From the NCBI RefSeq assembly GCF_041361465.1, contig NZ_JBGKAC010000001.1, forward strand, positions 1,922,001-1,986,000: a stretch of 64,000 nucleotides of DNA, read 5' to 3'. The stretch is from Halobaculum sp. MBLA0143. Lineage in GTDB: Archaea > Halobacteriota > Halobacteria > Halobacteriales > Haloferacaceae. This document shows positions 35,061 to 43,644 of the stretch, one piece after another (the first letter of the stretch is position 1; each line of letters starts with the position of its first letter). Made by a program: the position numbers and the translations under genes. A model generated the notes under the pieces. It ran no database searches, had not been told where the DNA came from, and saw only the letters and a list, made by a program, of their open reading frames with translations.

Positions 35061-35459
35061 TCAGCGGTACGACTTCTGGTAACGGGCCCGTGCGCCGGGG
35101 CCGCCCCACTTCTTCGGTTCGGACTGGCGGTCGTCGTTGACCAACAGTGACCGGTCGAAGCTCATGAACGCGTCACGAAGCTCCGCGTCGCTCAGGTGCT
35201 GGACCAGTCCGCGGGCGATGGCCGTCCGGGCGGCGTCCGCCTGCCCGGAGAAGCCGCCGCCGTTCACCGTCACGTCGATGTCGACATCCTCCCGCAGGTC
35301 GTCGTCGACGACACGGAACGGCTCCAGCATCTTCAGCCGTGACTGCTCCGGCTCGACCAGCTCCACTGGCGTGGAGTCGATACGTACACGCCCCTCGCCG
35401 TCCCGAACGGTGGCACGAGCGACGGCCGTCTTCTTCTTGCCCGACGTGTTCGTTACCAT
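35061..35459 (-). CDS. rps9: 30S ribosomal protein uS9
   Basis: 132 residues ending in the universal basic tail [17 protein letters not shown], which reaches the P-site tRNA. N-terminal [21 protein letters not shown] and central [20 protein letters not shown] are conserved. Overlaps the uL13 gene by seven bases. Confidence 0.98.
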   Translation of the reverse strand: MVTNTSGKKKTAVARATVRDGEGRVRIDSTPVELVEPEQSRLKMLEPFRVVDDDLREDVDIDVTVNGGGFSGQADAARTAIARGLVQHLSDAELRDAFMSFDRSLLVNDDRQSEPKKWGGPGARARYQKSYR

Positions 35460-35902
35460 GTGACGTTGGCTCCCAGGTCCTCGGACACCGCACCGAGGGT
35501 GGTGAAGTTGATGTTCGACAGTCGATCCAACGAGGTGCCCTCCAGCACCTCCGTCTCGAAGTCGTCGTCGTCCGCGTACGGGTTGCCGACGTACACCCGA
35601 ACCTGGGAGAACGCCTCCCGACCACGGGTCTTCTTGTGCGGCAACATCCCGCGGATCGATCGCTTGAAGATCCCGTCCGGACGCCGCGGGTACGCTGGCC
35701 CCCGGTCGGAGCCGATCTCCCGACGCTTCCGGAACGTCTCCAGCGTCGACTCCTCGTTGCCGGTGACGACCGCGCGCTCGGCGTTGACCACCGCGATGGT
35801 CTCGCCGTCCAGCGCGCGCTGAGCCACCTTCGACGCGACACGGCCGAGGATACAGTCGCGGGCGTCGACGACGACGTCCGCGTCGAGTTCTGCGACGCTC
35901 AT
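35453..35902 (-). CDS. rpl13: 50S ribosomal protein uL13
   Basis: 149 residues: [44 protein letters not shown] and [19 protein letters not shown]. Follows eL18 with a four-base overlap; same operon. Confidence 0.98.
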   Translation of the reverse strand: MSVAELDADVVVDARDCILGRVASKVAQRALDGETIAVVNAERAVVTGNEESTLETFRKRREIGSDRGPAYPRRPDGIFKRSIRGMLPHKKTRGREAFSQVRVYVGNPYADDDDFETEVLEGTSLDRLSNINFTTLGAVSEDLGANVTW

Positions 35903-36261
35903 CGGATCACCCGCACGTTCGATCCCTCTGGGTTGTTCGACAACGCTTCCTCAAGTCGGACCGCGTCGCCGACCTGGTCGATCTTCGTCTCCGCGGTGCC
36001 GGAGAAGTCGACGGCCGCGACGGTGACATCCTTCGTCAGGACACCCGACCCGAGCACCTTGCCCGGGACGATCACCGTCTCGTCGCCTTCCGCGTCCGCG
36101 TACCGATCGATGCGACCGAGGTTGACCTCCGCGTGCGTGGCCCGCGGCTTCTCCAGCCGGTCTGCCACGTCACGCCAGATGCCTGCGTCGGTCTCGCGTG
36201 CGACCGACTTCAGCTCGGCGATGAGATCCTGTAGTCGTGGATTGGTCTTGCTGCTACTCAT
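35899..36261 (-). CDS. rpl18e: 50S ribosomal protein eL18
   Basis: 120 residues from ATG 36261; the frame is open farther upstream but only this start gives the family N-terminus [17 protein letters not shown]. Core contains [28 protein letters not shown]. First protein gene after tRNA-Leu. Confidence 0.96.
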   Translation of the reverse strand: MSSSKTNPRLQDLIAELKSVARETDAGIWRDVADRLEKPRATHAEVNLGRIDRYADAEGDETVIVPGKVLGSGVLTKDVTVAAVDFSGTAETKIDQVGDAVRLEEALSNNPEGSNVRVIR

Positions 36262-36350
36262 TGGTAGACCTCCGTAGCTGCCGCCTGCGGCGGCGGTGCG
36301 CGCTACGAGCGCGACTGACTGCGAGAACGGAGTGTGAGGAGGGAGCACCC

Positions 36351-36491
36351 GTGGCTCTCCCGTTCGGTCGTGCCACAGAATGCAGGGAGCAGGATTCGAA
36401 CTTCGGTCGCTCGCTCCCTAGTTCGAATCCATCTGCATCGGCGGCTCTCCCGTTCGGTTGAGCCACAGAATGCAGGGAGCAGGATTCGAAC
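36351..36491. repeat. duplicated 3' end of tRNA-Leu with flank (two copies, 90 bp apart)
   Basis: 36353-36401 and 36443-36491 match at all but two or three positions: ggctctcccgttcggt, ccacagaatgcagggagc and aggattcgaac. The right copy contains the true T-arm and acceptor 3' strand of tRNA-Leu; the left copy ends inside the T-loop. A second TTCGAATCC lies between them in the opposite sense. tRNA 3'-end duplications are a known mark of integration at tRNA genes, but no integrase gene lies nearby. Confidence 0.85.
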
Positions 36492-36555
36492 CTGCGGATC
36501 CCTATGGAACAGCGCCCTGAACGCTGCGCCGTTGACCAGACTTGGCTATCCCTGC
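36471..36555 (-). tRNA. tRNA-Leu (CAG)
   Basis: Read on the minus strand: acceptor GCAGGGA pairs with TCCCTGC, discriminator A; anticodon stem CAGCG/CGCTG encloses loop TTCAGGG, anticodon CAG; a long variable arm follows, then T-arm GCAGGTTCGAATCCTGC. It sits inside the ribosomal/RNA polymerase operon between rpoD and rpl18e. Confidence 0.95.
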
Positions 36556-36666
36556 TCGCACTCCGTCGTAACGCAGTCCCCGTTAAACCGTTTACGATCC
36601 CACACCACCCGACGGCGCCGCGGCTCGCTGCCGTCTCGTCGCCGGCCGTGGTGGTGTGGGCTCGTC

Positions 36667-37416
36667 TCATACTGCGACTGCGTCTGCCAGCTCGTCCGCG
36701 CGGTCACGGATACTGTCGACCGCACGGAGCATCAGTTCCTCGACGGGGACGGAGCCGTCCGACTCCACGTGGAACACGAACGCCCCCGGCACGTCCTCCA
36801 CCCGGACCTCCTTGCCCGGGTACCGCTCCGTGAGGTCGTTGCCGAACTCGTCCGTGTGGACGATCTCCCCGTCTTCCGTCTCGATCACGCCCCGCAGAAT
36901 CTGCGGGTCCGGATCGTCGAACTCCTCGCGGTCGCCGACGACCTCGACCCGTTGGAGGTGTCGGTAGCCGACCGCGACACCACCTTGGTGTTTGGCGTGT
37001 TCCTTCCCGGTGTCGAGCACCGCGTCGGCCTCGAACTCCAGCCGTTGTCCCTCCTTCAGTTCGACGACCGGGATGTCGTCGTCCGCAGGCTGGACCAGGT
37101 CGTCTGCCGTCTCCAGGTCGCCGGAGTAGGCGGTTCCCGGCCCCTCCTCGCTCAGGGCCAGCGTCACCGTGTCGCCGGCCTCGTAGTCGTCCAACGGGGT
37201 GGTGAGCGGCACCAACCCGAGCCGGAGCCCGACCATCTCGTCGAACATCACCGAGGAGTTCTCCACGAACCGCACCGTGTCGATGGAGAACGTCGGCACG
37301 TCCGCGATCATGGCCCGTCTGACGCCGTTTGCCGTCGCTGGCGTCAGCCCCCGGATCAACACCCGGGCGGAGCGATCTTCGCGCGTGACGAACGACACGT
37401 CGAACTCGTCTGTCAT
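36667..37416 (-). CDS. rpoD: RNA polymerase subunit D (Rpb3/alpha homologue)
   Basis: 249 residues. Alpha-type dimerisation motifs: [31 protein letters not shown] and [16 protein letters not shown]-terminal [19 protein letters not shown]. The Fe-S type ferredoxin-like domain cysteines found in some archaeal RpoD proteins are absent, as in other haloarchaea. Forms the polymerase assembly platform with L, N and P subunits. Confidence 0.97.
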   Translation of the reverse strand: MTDEFDVSFVTREDRSARVLIRGLTPATANGVRRAMIADVPTFSIDTVRFVENSSVMFDEMVGLRLGLVPLTTPLDDYEAGDTVTLALSEEGPGTAYSGDLETADDLVQPADDDIPVVELKEGQRLEFEADAVLDTGKEHAKHQGGVAVGYRHLQRVEVVGDREEFDDPDPQILRGVIETEDGEIVHTDEFGNDLTERYPGKEVRVEDVPGAFVFHVESDGSVPVEELMLRAVDSIRDRADELADAVAV

Positions 37417-37417
37417 G

Positions 37418-37807
37418 TCAGAGTCGGTTCTTCTTCGGGGCGCGCGTCCCGTCGTGCGGGATCGGTGTCACGTCCTCGATACGGCCGATCTCCAGCCCCG
37501 CACGGGCCAGCGCACGGATCGTCGCCTGTGCGCCCGGCCCCGGAGACTTCTGTGCGTTGCCGCCCGGACCACGAACGCGGACGTGGACGCCCTCGATCCC
37601 CTCCGCCTGGGCCTCCTCGGCCACCTTCTCCGCCATCTGCATGGCGGCGTACGGGGACGCCTCGTCGCGGTTCTGCTTGACCACAGAGCCGCCCGAGGAC
37701 TTCACGATGGTCTCTGCGCCCGTCACGTCCGTGATCGTGATCAGGGTGTTGTTGAACGACGCGAACACGTGGGCGACCGCCCACTTGTCTTGCTGTGTCT
37801 CGCTCAT
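37418..37807 (-). CDS. rps11: 30S ribosomal protein uS11
   Basis: 129 residues: [59 protein letters not shown] and the basic C-terminus [16 protein letters not shown]. One base from rpoD. Confidence 0.98.
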   Translation of the reverse strand: MSETQQDKWAVAHVFASFNNTLITITDVTGAETIVKSSGGSVVKQNRDEASPYAAMQMAEKVAEEAQAEGIEGVHVRVRGPGGNAQKSPGPGAQATIRALARAGLEIGRIEDVTPIPHDGTRAPKKNRL

Positions 37808-38332
37808 CTATTGTCCCTCCGCGCGCTCCGGGTGGAGCTCGTCTTCCAGCGGGCTCGTCTCGTCGAACGCCACGCTGTCCTCCTCGTGGACCCGGACCTG
37901 GTACCCCGGTCGCGTGACACGGGCACCGTCGACCGTGACGTGCCCGTGGACGACGAACTGTCGCGCCTGCTGGGGCGTGTTCGCCAGCCCCTGTCGGTAG
38001 ACGACCGTCTGGAGACGGCGCTCCAGCACGTCCGTCTCGTCCAACGACAGCACGTCGGAGATGGCGTCCGTCTCGTCGAGGATCCCCGTCCGCTGGAGAC
38101 TCTCGACGAACTCGCCGCCCGCCTCGGCGGCGACGTCCAGGTCACCCTGGGCCTCGCCGATCAGCCGTCGCGCCTCCCGTCGGTAGTTCCGCAGCTCCGA
38201 CTGAGCACGCCACAGCTCCTCTTTGTTCTGTAGGCCGTACCGGCCCAGGAGTTCCGACTCCTGTGCGATCCGGTCTTCCTGGTACGGGTGATTCGGCGTC
38301 TCGTACCGCTTGGTGGACTCACCAGTCGTCAT
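37808..38332 (-). CDS. rps4: 30S ribosomal protein uS4
   Basis: 174 residues of the archaeal type, with the S4 RNA-binding domain [34 protein letters not shown]. Abuts rps11 and overlaps rps13 by four bases. Confidence 0.98.
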   Translation of the reverse strand: MTTGESTKRYETPNHPYQEDRIAQESELLGRYGLQNKEELWRAQSELRNYRREARRLIGEAQGDLDVAAEAGGEFVESLQRTGILDETDAISDVLSLDETDVLERRLQTVVYRQGLANTPQQARQFVVHGHVTVDGARVTRPGYQVRVHEEDSVAFDETSPLEDELHPERAEGQ

Positions 38333-38847
38333 TCGTCACCCTCCTCTTCCTGCTCCTCGCGGATCTCCTCGACGTTGACGCCGATCGTGCCCTCCGTCCG
38401 TCCGGTGGACTTGGTGCGCTGACCGCGCACCTTCTGCCCGCGCTTGTGGCGGACACCGCGGTAGGAGTCGATCATCTTCATCCGGTTGATGTCGTGGCGA
38501 CGGGCCTCTTCGAGGTCGGAGCCGACCTCGTGGGTGGTCTCGCCGGTGTAGAACTCCTTCTGCCGGTTGACCATCCACTCGGGGGCGTGGTCGTCTAAGT
38601 TCTCGACGACGTCGACGACACCCTCGATCTCCTCGTCGTCGAGCCGACCGAACGTCGCCGTCCGGTCGACCTCGGCAGTCTCGGCGACGAGTCGGGCCGC
38701 GCGCTGGCCGATACCCTTCATCTCTGTGAGACTCCGCTCGACGGTCTTCGTCCCGTCCAGGTCGGTCTGGCCGATCCGGACGAAGTACTGGAGGTCCTCG
38801 TCGTCCTCCTGCTCGTCTGGCGTGTCTCGGTGGTCTTCTGCACTCAT
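38329..38847 (-). CDS. rps13: 30S ribosomal protein uS13
   Basis: 172 residues: [33 protein letters not shown] and the C-terminal [28 protein letters not shown] tail region contacting tRNA. First protein gene of the operon, 18 bases after tRNA-Ser. Confidence 0.97.
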   Translation of the reverse strand: MSAEDHRDTPDEQEDDEDLQYFVRIGQTDLDGTKTVERSLTEMKGIGQRAARLVAETAEVDRTATFGRLDDEEIEGVVDVVENLDDHAPEWMVNRQKEFYTGETTHEVGSDLEEARRHDINRMKMIDSYRGVRHKRGQKVRGQRTKSTGRTEGTIGVNVEEIREEQEEEGDE

Positions 38848-38865
38848 GTCTTGTTGTCTAGACAG

Positions 38866-38949
38866 CGTTGCGGCGGGGATTCGAACCCCGGAGGCTTACG
38901 CCACTGAGTTAGCAACCCAGCGCCTTGGACCAGGCTAGGCTACCGCAAC
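38866..38949 (-). tRNA. tRNA-Ser (GCT)
   Basis: Minus-strand acceptor GTTGCGG pairs with CCGCAAC, discriminator G; anticodon stem CTGGG/CTCAG with loop TTGCTAA, anticodon GCT; long variable arm TGGCGTAAGCCTCC; T-arm GGGGTTCGAATCCCC. It heads the ribosomal operon, so it is probably cut from the same primary transcript. Confidence 0.95.
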
Positions 38950-39030
38950 ACGACTGTCGTCATCGTCGCCCTCTCGGACTCGGGGCGGCGCACCCCTACA
39001 GGTCTCCGTCCGGGAGAACGACACTCCGCG

Positions 39031-39038
39031 ACTTAAGG
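39031..39038 (-). promoter_or_regulatory. candidate TATA-like box upstream of tRNA-Ser and the ribosomal operon
   Basis: acttaagg on the plus strand, CCTTAAGT on the minus strand, about 85 bases before the mature tRNA. The best AT-rich element in this 119-bp gap between the operon and the histidine kinase gene. Confidence 0.4.
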
Positions 39039-39068
39039 CTCACGGAACGGCGCCCGCACGCCACTCGT

Positions 39069-40694
39069 TCACGTCCCCTCGTCGCCGTCGGCTGCCGGCA
39101 ACTCCGCCACGACCGTCGTCCCCGTCTCCGTCTCGGCGAACCGCAGCCGACCGTCCGACCGGTCGACGACCAACCGGGCCAGCCACAGCCCCGCGCCGCT
39201 GCCGTGCTCGAGGTCGGTCTCCCTGCTGGCCTCGATCGCCGTTCGCTCGTGGTCCGGAATTCCCGGACCGTCGTCCGTCACCCGAAGTTCCACGACCGAC
39301 CCACTCCGCCTCGCGGTCACCTCCACGGTCGCGTCCCCCTCGTTGTGGTGGATCCCGTTCTCCGCGAGACACCGCACCGCCAGCGGGAGGTCTCTGTGGG
39401 CCCGCACGCACAGTCCCTGGGACAGATCCGTCCGGATCGTCGCCGCCGGCACCGCCTCCCGCAGGCGCCGCACCACGGGCCAAACTGCCCGCCGCAGGTC
39501 GATCTCCCGGATCGGGTCCGTCCGGTCGATCACCCGTTTGATCTGGCGGGCCCGGTCGCTCGTCGCCGCCAGCCGGTCGGCCGTCCGTTGGATCGTGTCC
39601 AACAGCGTCCCCGTCCGCTCCGGGCCCGCGTCGCCGGCCTCCGCCGCCGCCCCGCGGATCACGTTCAGGTCGTTCCGGAGGTTGTGCCGCAACACCCGCG
39701 AGTACACGTCTTTCAACAGATCCAGGTCCGCCTGCCGGCGCTGGAGCGCCGCCCGGGCCTCGATCCGCGCCCGCGCAGCCCCGACGCTCGCCGCCAACAG
39801 CTCCGCCAGCTCCAGATCCTGTTCGTCGAACGCGCCACACCGGTCGGCGACAGCCGCGAACACCCCCTCGTCGCCGACGGGGACGACCAGGCCGGACCGG
39901 AACGACTCGTGGGCGGGCGTGGCGATCGGGTGAGTTCGAGTGTCGTCGACGAGTGCCGACTCCCCGGCGTCGACCACCCACCCCGAGATTCCCGCGTCCG
40001 CCGAGAACATCTCCTCGCCCGCCGCCATCGGCGTCTGTTCCGAGGCCGCCTCGACGACGAACGCCCCCTGCTCCTGGCGAGCCAACAGACACCAGTCGAA
40101 CTCCAACACCTCGTCTGCGGCCCTCACCGCCTCCGACAGCAACGACTCCACCTCCGTACACGACTCCAGCGACGTGGCGACGACGTGGAGCCGTTGGATC
40201 TTCCGTTTCGACTCCCGGAGGTCCCGCTCCGACCGAATACGCGTCACCGCCTCACGGACGTGGATCGCCAACAGCTCCGCCAGCTCCAGGTCGGTCTCGT
40301 CGTAGTAGTTCTCCTCCGTCGAGATGGCTTGGAGCACCCCCGTGTCGCCGATCGGGACGGACACCCCCGACCGGAAGGTCTCGTCTGCCGGGGCGGACGT
40401 CTCGTGTCCCTGTACGTCCTCGGCGAGCACAGACTCTCCCGTCTGGTAGGTGTGGCCCAGCACACCCACCGTGTCGTCGAACGTCTCTAACGACGCCGAC
40501 GGATCCGTCTGTGCGACGGGGACGAGCTGTCCGTCCTCGTGGACGAACACCCCACACACGTCGAAGTCTAGCACCTCCTCGGCGGCCGACACGGCCGTCT
40601 CGTACACCGCGTCCGTCGTCGTCGCGGCCGTAATCTCCGAGGCGGCGACGTGGAGCGACTCCAGCTTCGCCGCTTCGTCGACGCCGAGGCTCAT
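39069..40694 (-). CDS. cytoplasmic GAF-GAF sensor histidine kinase
   Basis: 541 residues without membrane segments. Two GAF domains in tandem (about 10-155 and 175-310), each ending FRSGVSVPIGDTGVLQA or FRSGLVVPVGDEGVFAA, are followed by the phosphoacceptor helix VLRHNLRNDLNVIRGAA (His of RHNLRND) and an ATPase domain with N-box AENGIHHNEGDATVEV, G1 VTDDGPGIPDHE and G2 GSGAGLWLARLV. Likely senses a small cytoplasmic ligand or redox state; no response regulator is beside it, which is common in haloarchaea. A CAATTAAC TATA-like box lies about 30 bases upstream. Confidence 0.93.
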   Translation of the reverse strand: MSLGVDEAAKLESLHVAASEITAATTTDAVYETAVSAAEEVLDFDVCGVFVHEDGQLVPVAQTDPSASLETFDDTVGVLGHTYQTGESVLAEDVQGHETSAPADETFRSGVSVPIGDTGVLQAISTEENYYDETDLELAELLAIHVREAVTRIRSERDLRESKRKIQRLHVVATSLESCTEVESLLSEAVRAADEVLEFDWCLLARQEQGAFVVEAASEQTPMAAGEEMFSADAGISGWVVDAGESALVDDTRTHPIATPAHESFRSGLVVPVGDEGVFAAVADRCGAFDEQDLELAELLAASVGAARARIEARAALQRRQADLDLLKDVYSRVLRHNLRNDLNVIRGAAAEAGDAGPERTGTLLDTIQRTADRLAATSDRARQIKRVIDRTDPIREIDLRRAVWPVVRRLREAVPAATIRTDLSQGLCVRAHRDLPLAVRCLAENGIHHNEGDATVEVTARRSGSVVELRVTDDGPGIPDHERTAIEASRETDLEHGSGAGLWLARLVVDRSDGRLRFAETETGTTVVAELPAADGDEGT

Positions 40695-41009
40695 ACTGGA
40701 TAGTGCCGGCTTCGCGTGTTAATTGTTTCTTCCCATCGTTCTGCCGACAATTTGGATGTACCTACGCTACTAACAGTCGAGCTAATTTCGAAGTCGTCCG
40801 AATCTGCCATCGCGGCGCCACTCGTCTCAGATCTCCACGCCGACAGCCTCGTAGTCCGTCCCCAGGACCACCATCGTCTGTGAGCGGTCGAACCCCTCCG
40901 TGTCGGCGATTTCTCTTTCCCCAACGAGAGTACCTTCACGAGAGTTACACTGTGAGCTTCCAGTGGGCTCCTTAACAGTGAAAAGGTGAGTGACGGCTGC
41001 CTGGACAGC
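40695..41009. other. 315-bp intergenic stretch holding the left boundary repeat of the cassette
   Basis: Contains the histidine kinase promoter at its left end, then the partial lrp copy (40827-40910), then about 100 bases of cassette sequence downstream of the cysteine-rich precursor gene. No further gene is apparent. Confidence 0.7.
40827..40910 (-). pseudogene. duplicated last 28 codons of the Lrp/AsnC gene (left direct repeat)
   Basis: 84 bases identical to 43561-43644 except one third-position difference (G at 40866, C at 43600) that is synonymous. It equals the C-terminal 27 codons and stop of the Lrp/AsnC gene without any 5' part, so it cannot encode a protein. Together with the intact gene it brackets the peptide/ABC cassette. 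Confidence 0.95.
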
Positions 41010-41642
41010 TTAGAGCTTACAGGTGCAGTCGGATGTCGAGACGCAGTCGCCGTTTTCAATCGACGAGCAGATCGTGACGTACTTGTCCCACCAACAGCTG
41101 TTGTTGCTGTAACAGTCGCAACCGTCACAGTCTGCGATCTGATCGGTCGAGACATCGTCGTCTTTCGACGAACCGAACGGACGTGTCTCATAACTACCGT
41201 CGCTGTCGGGTAGGTAGATTTGGGACTCAGCGGACTCGGGACGGTGGATCGCGTACGGCTCCATCGCGGCGCCGCCGAGGTTGACCTCCAGCTTCCCATC
41301 GTCCACCCGAGTGACGAAGGCGCGCTGTGGGCCACTCTCGGACTCCACGATTGTCGTGCCGGCCGTCGACGACACCGTTAGTTCCGCGTCCGGCAGAGCA
41401 CTGGCATCTGCCGTTTCCAGCAGGTCGTCGCCCGAAAGCCGGTCGAGAAGCGGCTGTGCAGTCCGTTCGAGCCGGCGTTTGTCTTCTGCCACTGTCGGCT
41501 CGCTCGTTGCGCTCACGCTACCGATACCAGCAAGACCGAGCGTAGCGAGTGCCCCGCCGACGAATCCGCGCCGTGCGGTTGACGGAGAGCTGTCGGCTGT
41601 CTCTGCGACTTGTTCGAGGATGTCTTCCTTCTTCAGGGACAT
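41010..41642 (-). CDS. Tat-exported cysteine-rich peptide precursor (halocin-C8-like layout)
   Basis: 210 residues from ATG 41642 (an upstream ATG at 41711 is less likely because a CTTATC TATA-like box lies 30 bases before 41642). Twin-arginine signal STARRGFVGGALATLGLAG with a likely cleavage after GSVSA (residue 45). Residues 46-165 are a soluble acidic region. The last 40 residues hold eight cysteines (172, 175, 177, 183, 192, 200, 206, 208) and a WW pair: CDGCDCYSNNSCWW and CTCKL at the end. Halocin C8 precursors share this plan: Tat signal, immunity/pro region, C-terminal Cys-rich peptide. Sequence homology to any halocin is not established. Divergent from an ABC transporter inside the repeat-flanked cassette. 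Confidence 0.75.
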   Translation of the reverse strand: MSLKKEDILEQVAETADSSPSTARRGFVGGALATLGLAGIGSVSATSEPTVAEDKRRLERTAQPLLDRLSGDDLLETADASALPDAELTVSSTAGTTIVESESGPQRAFVTRVDDGKLEVNLGGAAMEPYAIHRPESAESQIYLPDSDGSYETRPFGSSKDDDVSTDQIADCDGCDCYSNNSCWWDKYVTICSSIENGDCVSTSDCTCKL

Positions 41643-41761
41643 CGATTCACGAGTTGCCGCGGCCTTTGATAAGAGTTTTGATTTAGAATTAGTTATTTTT
41701 CTGGAATTCATATCCAGCTGTCACTGAGAACCCCACAATGATGCATGCACCAAAGGGAAGG

Positions 41762-41768
41762 TTTATAT
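41762..41768 (+). promoter_or_regulatory. TATA-like box of the cassette ABC transporter
   Basis: tttatat centred 26 bases before the GTG at 41791, consistent with a leaderless transcript. It lies in the divergent region shared with the cysteine-rich precursor gene, so both could respond to the same regulator. Confidence 0.65.
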
Positions 41769-41790
41769 CACCGAGGGTTGGGTTGAGAGT

Positions 41791-42750
41791 GTGAAAGAGA
41801 CAGCGATCCGTATGACCGAAGTGTCGAAGCGGTACGGTGAGGTCACCGCTGTCGACGGTGTCTCCTTCTCTGTCTCGGTCGGTGAGGCCTTCGGGTTGCT
41901 CGGGCCGAACGGCGCCGGAAAGTCCACGACGCTAGACGTTCTGATCGGGTTCGCCGAGCCGACGGACGGTGACGTGGTCGTCGCCGGGCACGATGTGACG
42001 GAGTCACCAGCCGAGGCGAGAGGTGAAATGGGTATCGTTCCAGAGGACTGTGGCGTCTACGATCGACTGACTGCCGAGGAACACGTTCGGCTGGCTGCAC
42101 GGGCGAAAGACGTAGCAGTCGATCCGGGTCGGTTGCTCCGACTGGTCGGCCTGGACCAGATCGCTTGGTCGCGGCCTGCCGGAGAGTACTCGAAAGGCAT
42201 GGCACAGCGACTCAGGCTAGCGGTCGCACTCGTCGGAGATCCGGCAGTGCTCGTGCTCGACGAACCGCTTTCTGGGCTTGATCCGAGCGGCGTTTCGGAG
42301 ATCACGTCGCTAGTGAGCGATCTCAGAGACGACGGGACCGCCGTCGTCTTCTCCAGTCACAATCTTCCGTACGTGGAGGAGGTGTGCGACCGCGTCGGTA
42401 TCCTGAACAGTAGTGAGTTCGTCGGGGTCGAAGATCTCTCTGCCCGCAGACAGCAGCCGGAGGAACTGGCCGTGTCGACGAGCGGAGCGGTCGACGAGGC
42501 GGTGGCCGCAGTCGAGTCGGTCAGCGAGGTCACCTCGACAGTCGTGAGAGACGACGAAGTTCGAATCACCGTCACCGATCCCGCGGCGAAGGCCGAAGCG
42601 ATTGCCAGAGCCCAGTCACAGGCTCAGGTGAACGACGTTCGAACGGGAACCTCCTCCGTTGAAGACGTGTTCTCACTGTACACTGAACAACAGAGAGAGG
42701 AGTCGAACACCGGTGACAGGACTGATAGAGAGGAGGTGACCGCAGTTTGA
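41791..42750 (+). CDS. ABC transporter ATPase of the cysteine-rich-peptide cassette
   Basis: 319 residues, ABC-2/CcmA-like. Walker A GPNGAGKST, Q-loop VPEDCGVYDRLTAEE, variant signature YSKGMAQRL, Walker B VLVLDEPLSGLDPSG, H-loop VVFSSHNLPYVEEV, then a C-terminal domain of about 100 residues typical of drug or bacteriocin exporters. Leaderless GTG start at 41791. Stop overlaps the permease start by four bases. Given the divergent precursor gene, likely roles are export of, or self-protection against, the peptide (inference). Confidence 0.9.
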   Translation: MKETAIRMTEVSKRYGEVTAVDGVSFSVSVGEAFGLLGPNGAGKSTTLDVLIGFAEPTDGDVVVAGHDVTESPAEARGEMGIVPEDCGVYDRLTAEEHVRLAARAKDVAVDPGRLLRLVGLDQIAWSRPAGEYSKGMAQRLRLAVALVGDPAVLVLDEPLSGLDPSGVSEITSLVSDLRDDGTAVVFSSHNLPYVEEVCDRVGILNSSEFVGVEDLSARRQQPEELAVSTSGAVDEAVAAVESVSEVTSTVVRDDEVRITVTDPAAKAEAIARAQSQAQVNDVRTGTSSVEDVFSLYTEQQREESNTGDRTDREEVTAV

Positions 42751-43541
42751 GCACCGAGGTTGTCGCAGGCCACGACATCCGGCGCACTCTCCGTTCTCGG
42801 GTCTTCGTCGGTCTCGTCGGTGCGTCGATCGTCGTGTGCGTCGCTGGGCTACTCGTGGGACAGTTAGTCGGTACCGGACGGGACCCGGTCTCTGCACTAC
42901 GGGTGCAGTTGCTCGGGATGTGGATGGTCGCCGGGACAGTCGTCGGGTTCATCGGAGTGTCAGTCGGCGCGTCCGGGATCGCGGGAGAGCGACAGAACAG
43001 AACGCTCAGGCTCCTTGCGAGTCTCCCAATTCGTCGGTCGGAGCTGCTGTACGGGAAGGTGCTGTCACGGGTCACCGTAGTAGTCGTCAGCGTCTGTGCC
43101 GGGCTCGTTGTCTCACTGTCTGCACTCGTGGTCGGGACGCCAGTGCCTGCGATGGGTCAAGTCACTGGGTTCGCCGTCTTCACTGTCGCAGTTGCGGTGT
43201 GTTACGTCACCGTCGGTGTCGCCGTGTCCACACTCGTTACTGCCAGTCGCGTTCGGGCGGTCGCCGTCGTGGTGTTCACCGTGACCGTCGTCTGGCCGCG
43301 CGCCTTCAGTTTCGGCGTGGAGATATTCGGCAGTGGCCCCATCAGTTCGGCGCTGAAGTTTCTCGCAACGCTGACTCCGTTCGGAGCGTACAGCCAAGTC
43401 GTGAGCGACGAGGCAGCGATCCTCGCGTTCGAGGTTGACTCTGCCCTGTTGGGTTCGGGCACGATGGCGGCCGTACTGTTCGCTTGGACGGTACTGTCTC
43501 TCGTCGTCGCACGTCGTGGGATCGAGCGCCGCGACATCTGA
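42747..43541 (+). CDS. ABC-2 type permease of the cysteine-rich-peptide cassette
   Basis: 264 residues, six hydrophobic segments (VFVGLVGASIVVCVAGLLVG, MVAGTVVGFIGVSVGASGIA, VVVVSVCAGLVVSLSALVVG, FAVFTVAVAVCYVTVGVAVS, AVAVVVFTVTVVWP, MAAVLFAWTVLSLVVA) with ERQNRTLRLLASLPIRRSELLYGK, the ABC-2 cytoplasmic motif. Ends 19 bases before the right direct repeat, so it is the last gene of the cassette. Codon use is less GC-extreme than in surrounding housekeeping genes. Confidence 0.88.
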   Translation: MSTEVVAGHDIRRTLRSRVFVGLVGASIVVCVAGLLVGQLVGTGRDPVSALRVQLLGMWMVAGTVVGFIGVSVGASGIAGERQNRTLRLLASLPIRRSELLYGKVLSRVTVVVVSVCAGLVVSLSALVVGTPVPAMGQVTGFAVFTVAVAVCYVTVGVAVSTLVTASRVRAVAVVVFTVTVVWPRAFSFGVEIFGSGPISSALKFLATLTPFGAYSQVVSDEAAILAFEVDSALLGSGTMAAVLFAWTVLSLVVARRGIERRDI

Positions 43542-43560
43542 CTCTCTGGCGTCGCTCGCG

Positions 43561-43644
43561 TCAGATCTCCACGCCGACAGCCTCGTAGTCCGTCCCCAGC
43601 ACCACCATCGTCTGTGAGCGGTCGAACCCCTCCGTGTCGGCGAT
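43561..43644. repeat. right 84-bp direct repeat (3' end of the lrp gene)
   Basis: Matches 40827-40910 at 83 of 84 positions in the same orientation, at a distance of 2734 bp. Similarity stops abruptly at both ends. It marks the right edge of the peptide/ABC cassette. Confidence 0.95.

Noticed and set aside
40827-40910. A small gene in the left lrp copy
   Set aside because: Only the 3' 28 codons are present without start or promoter; treated as a boundary repeat.
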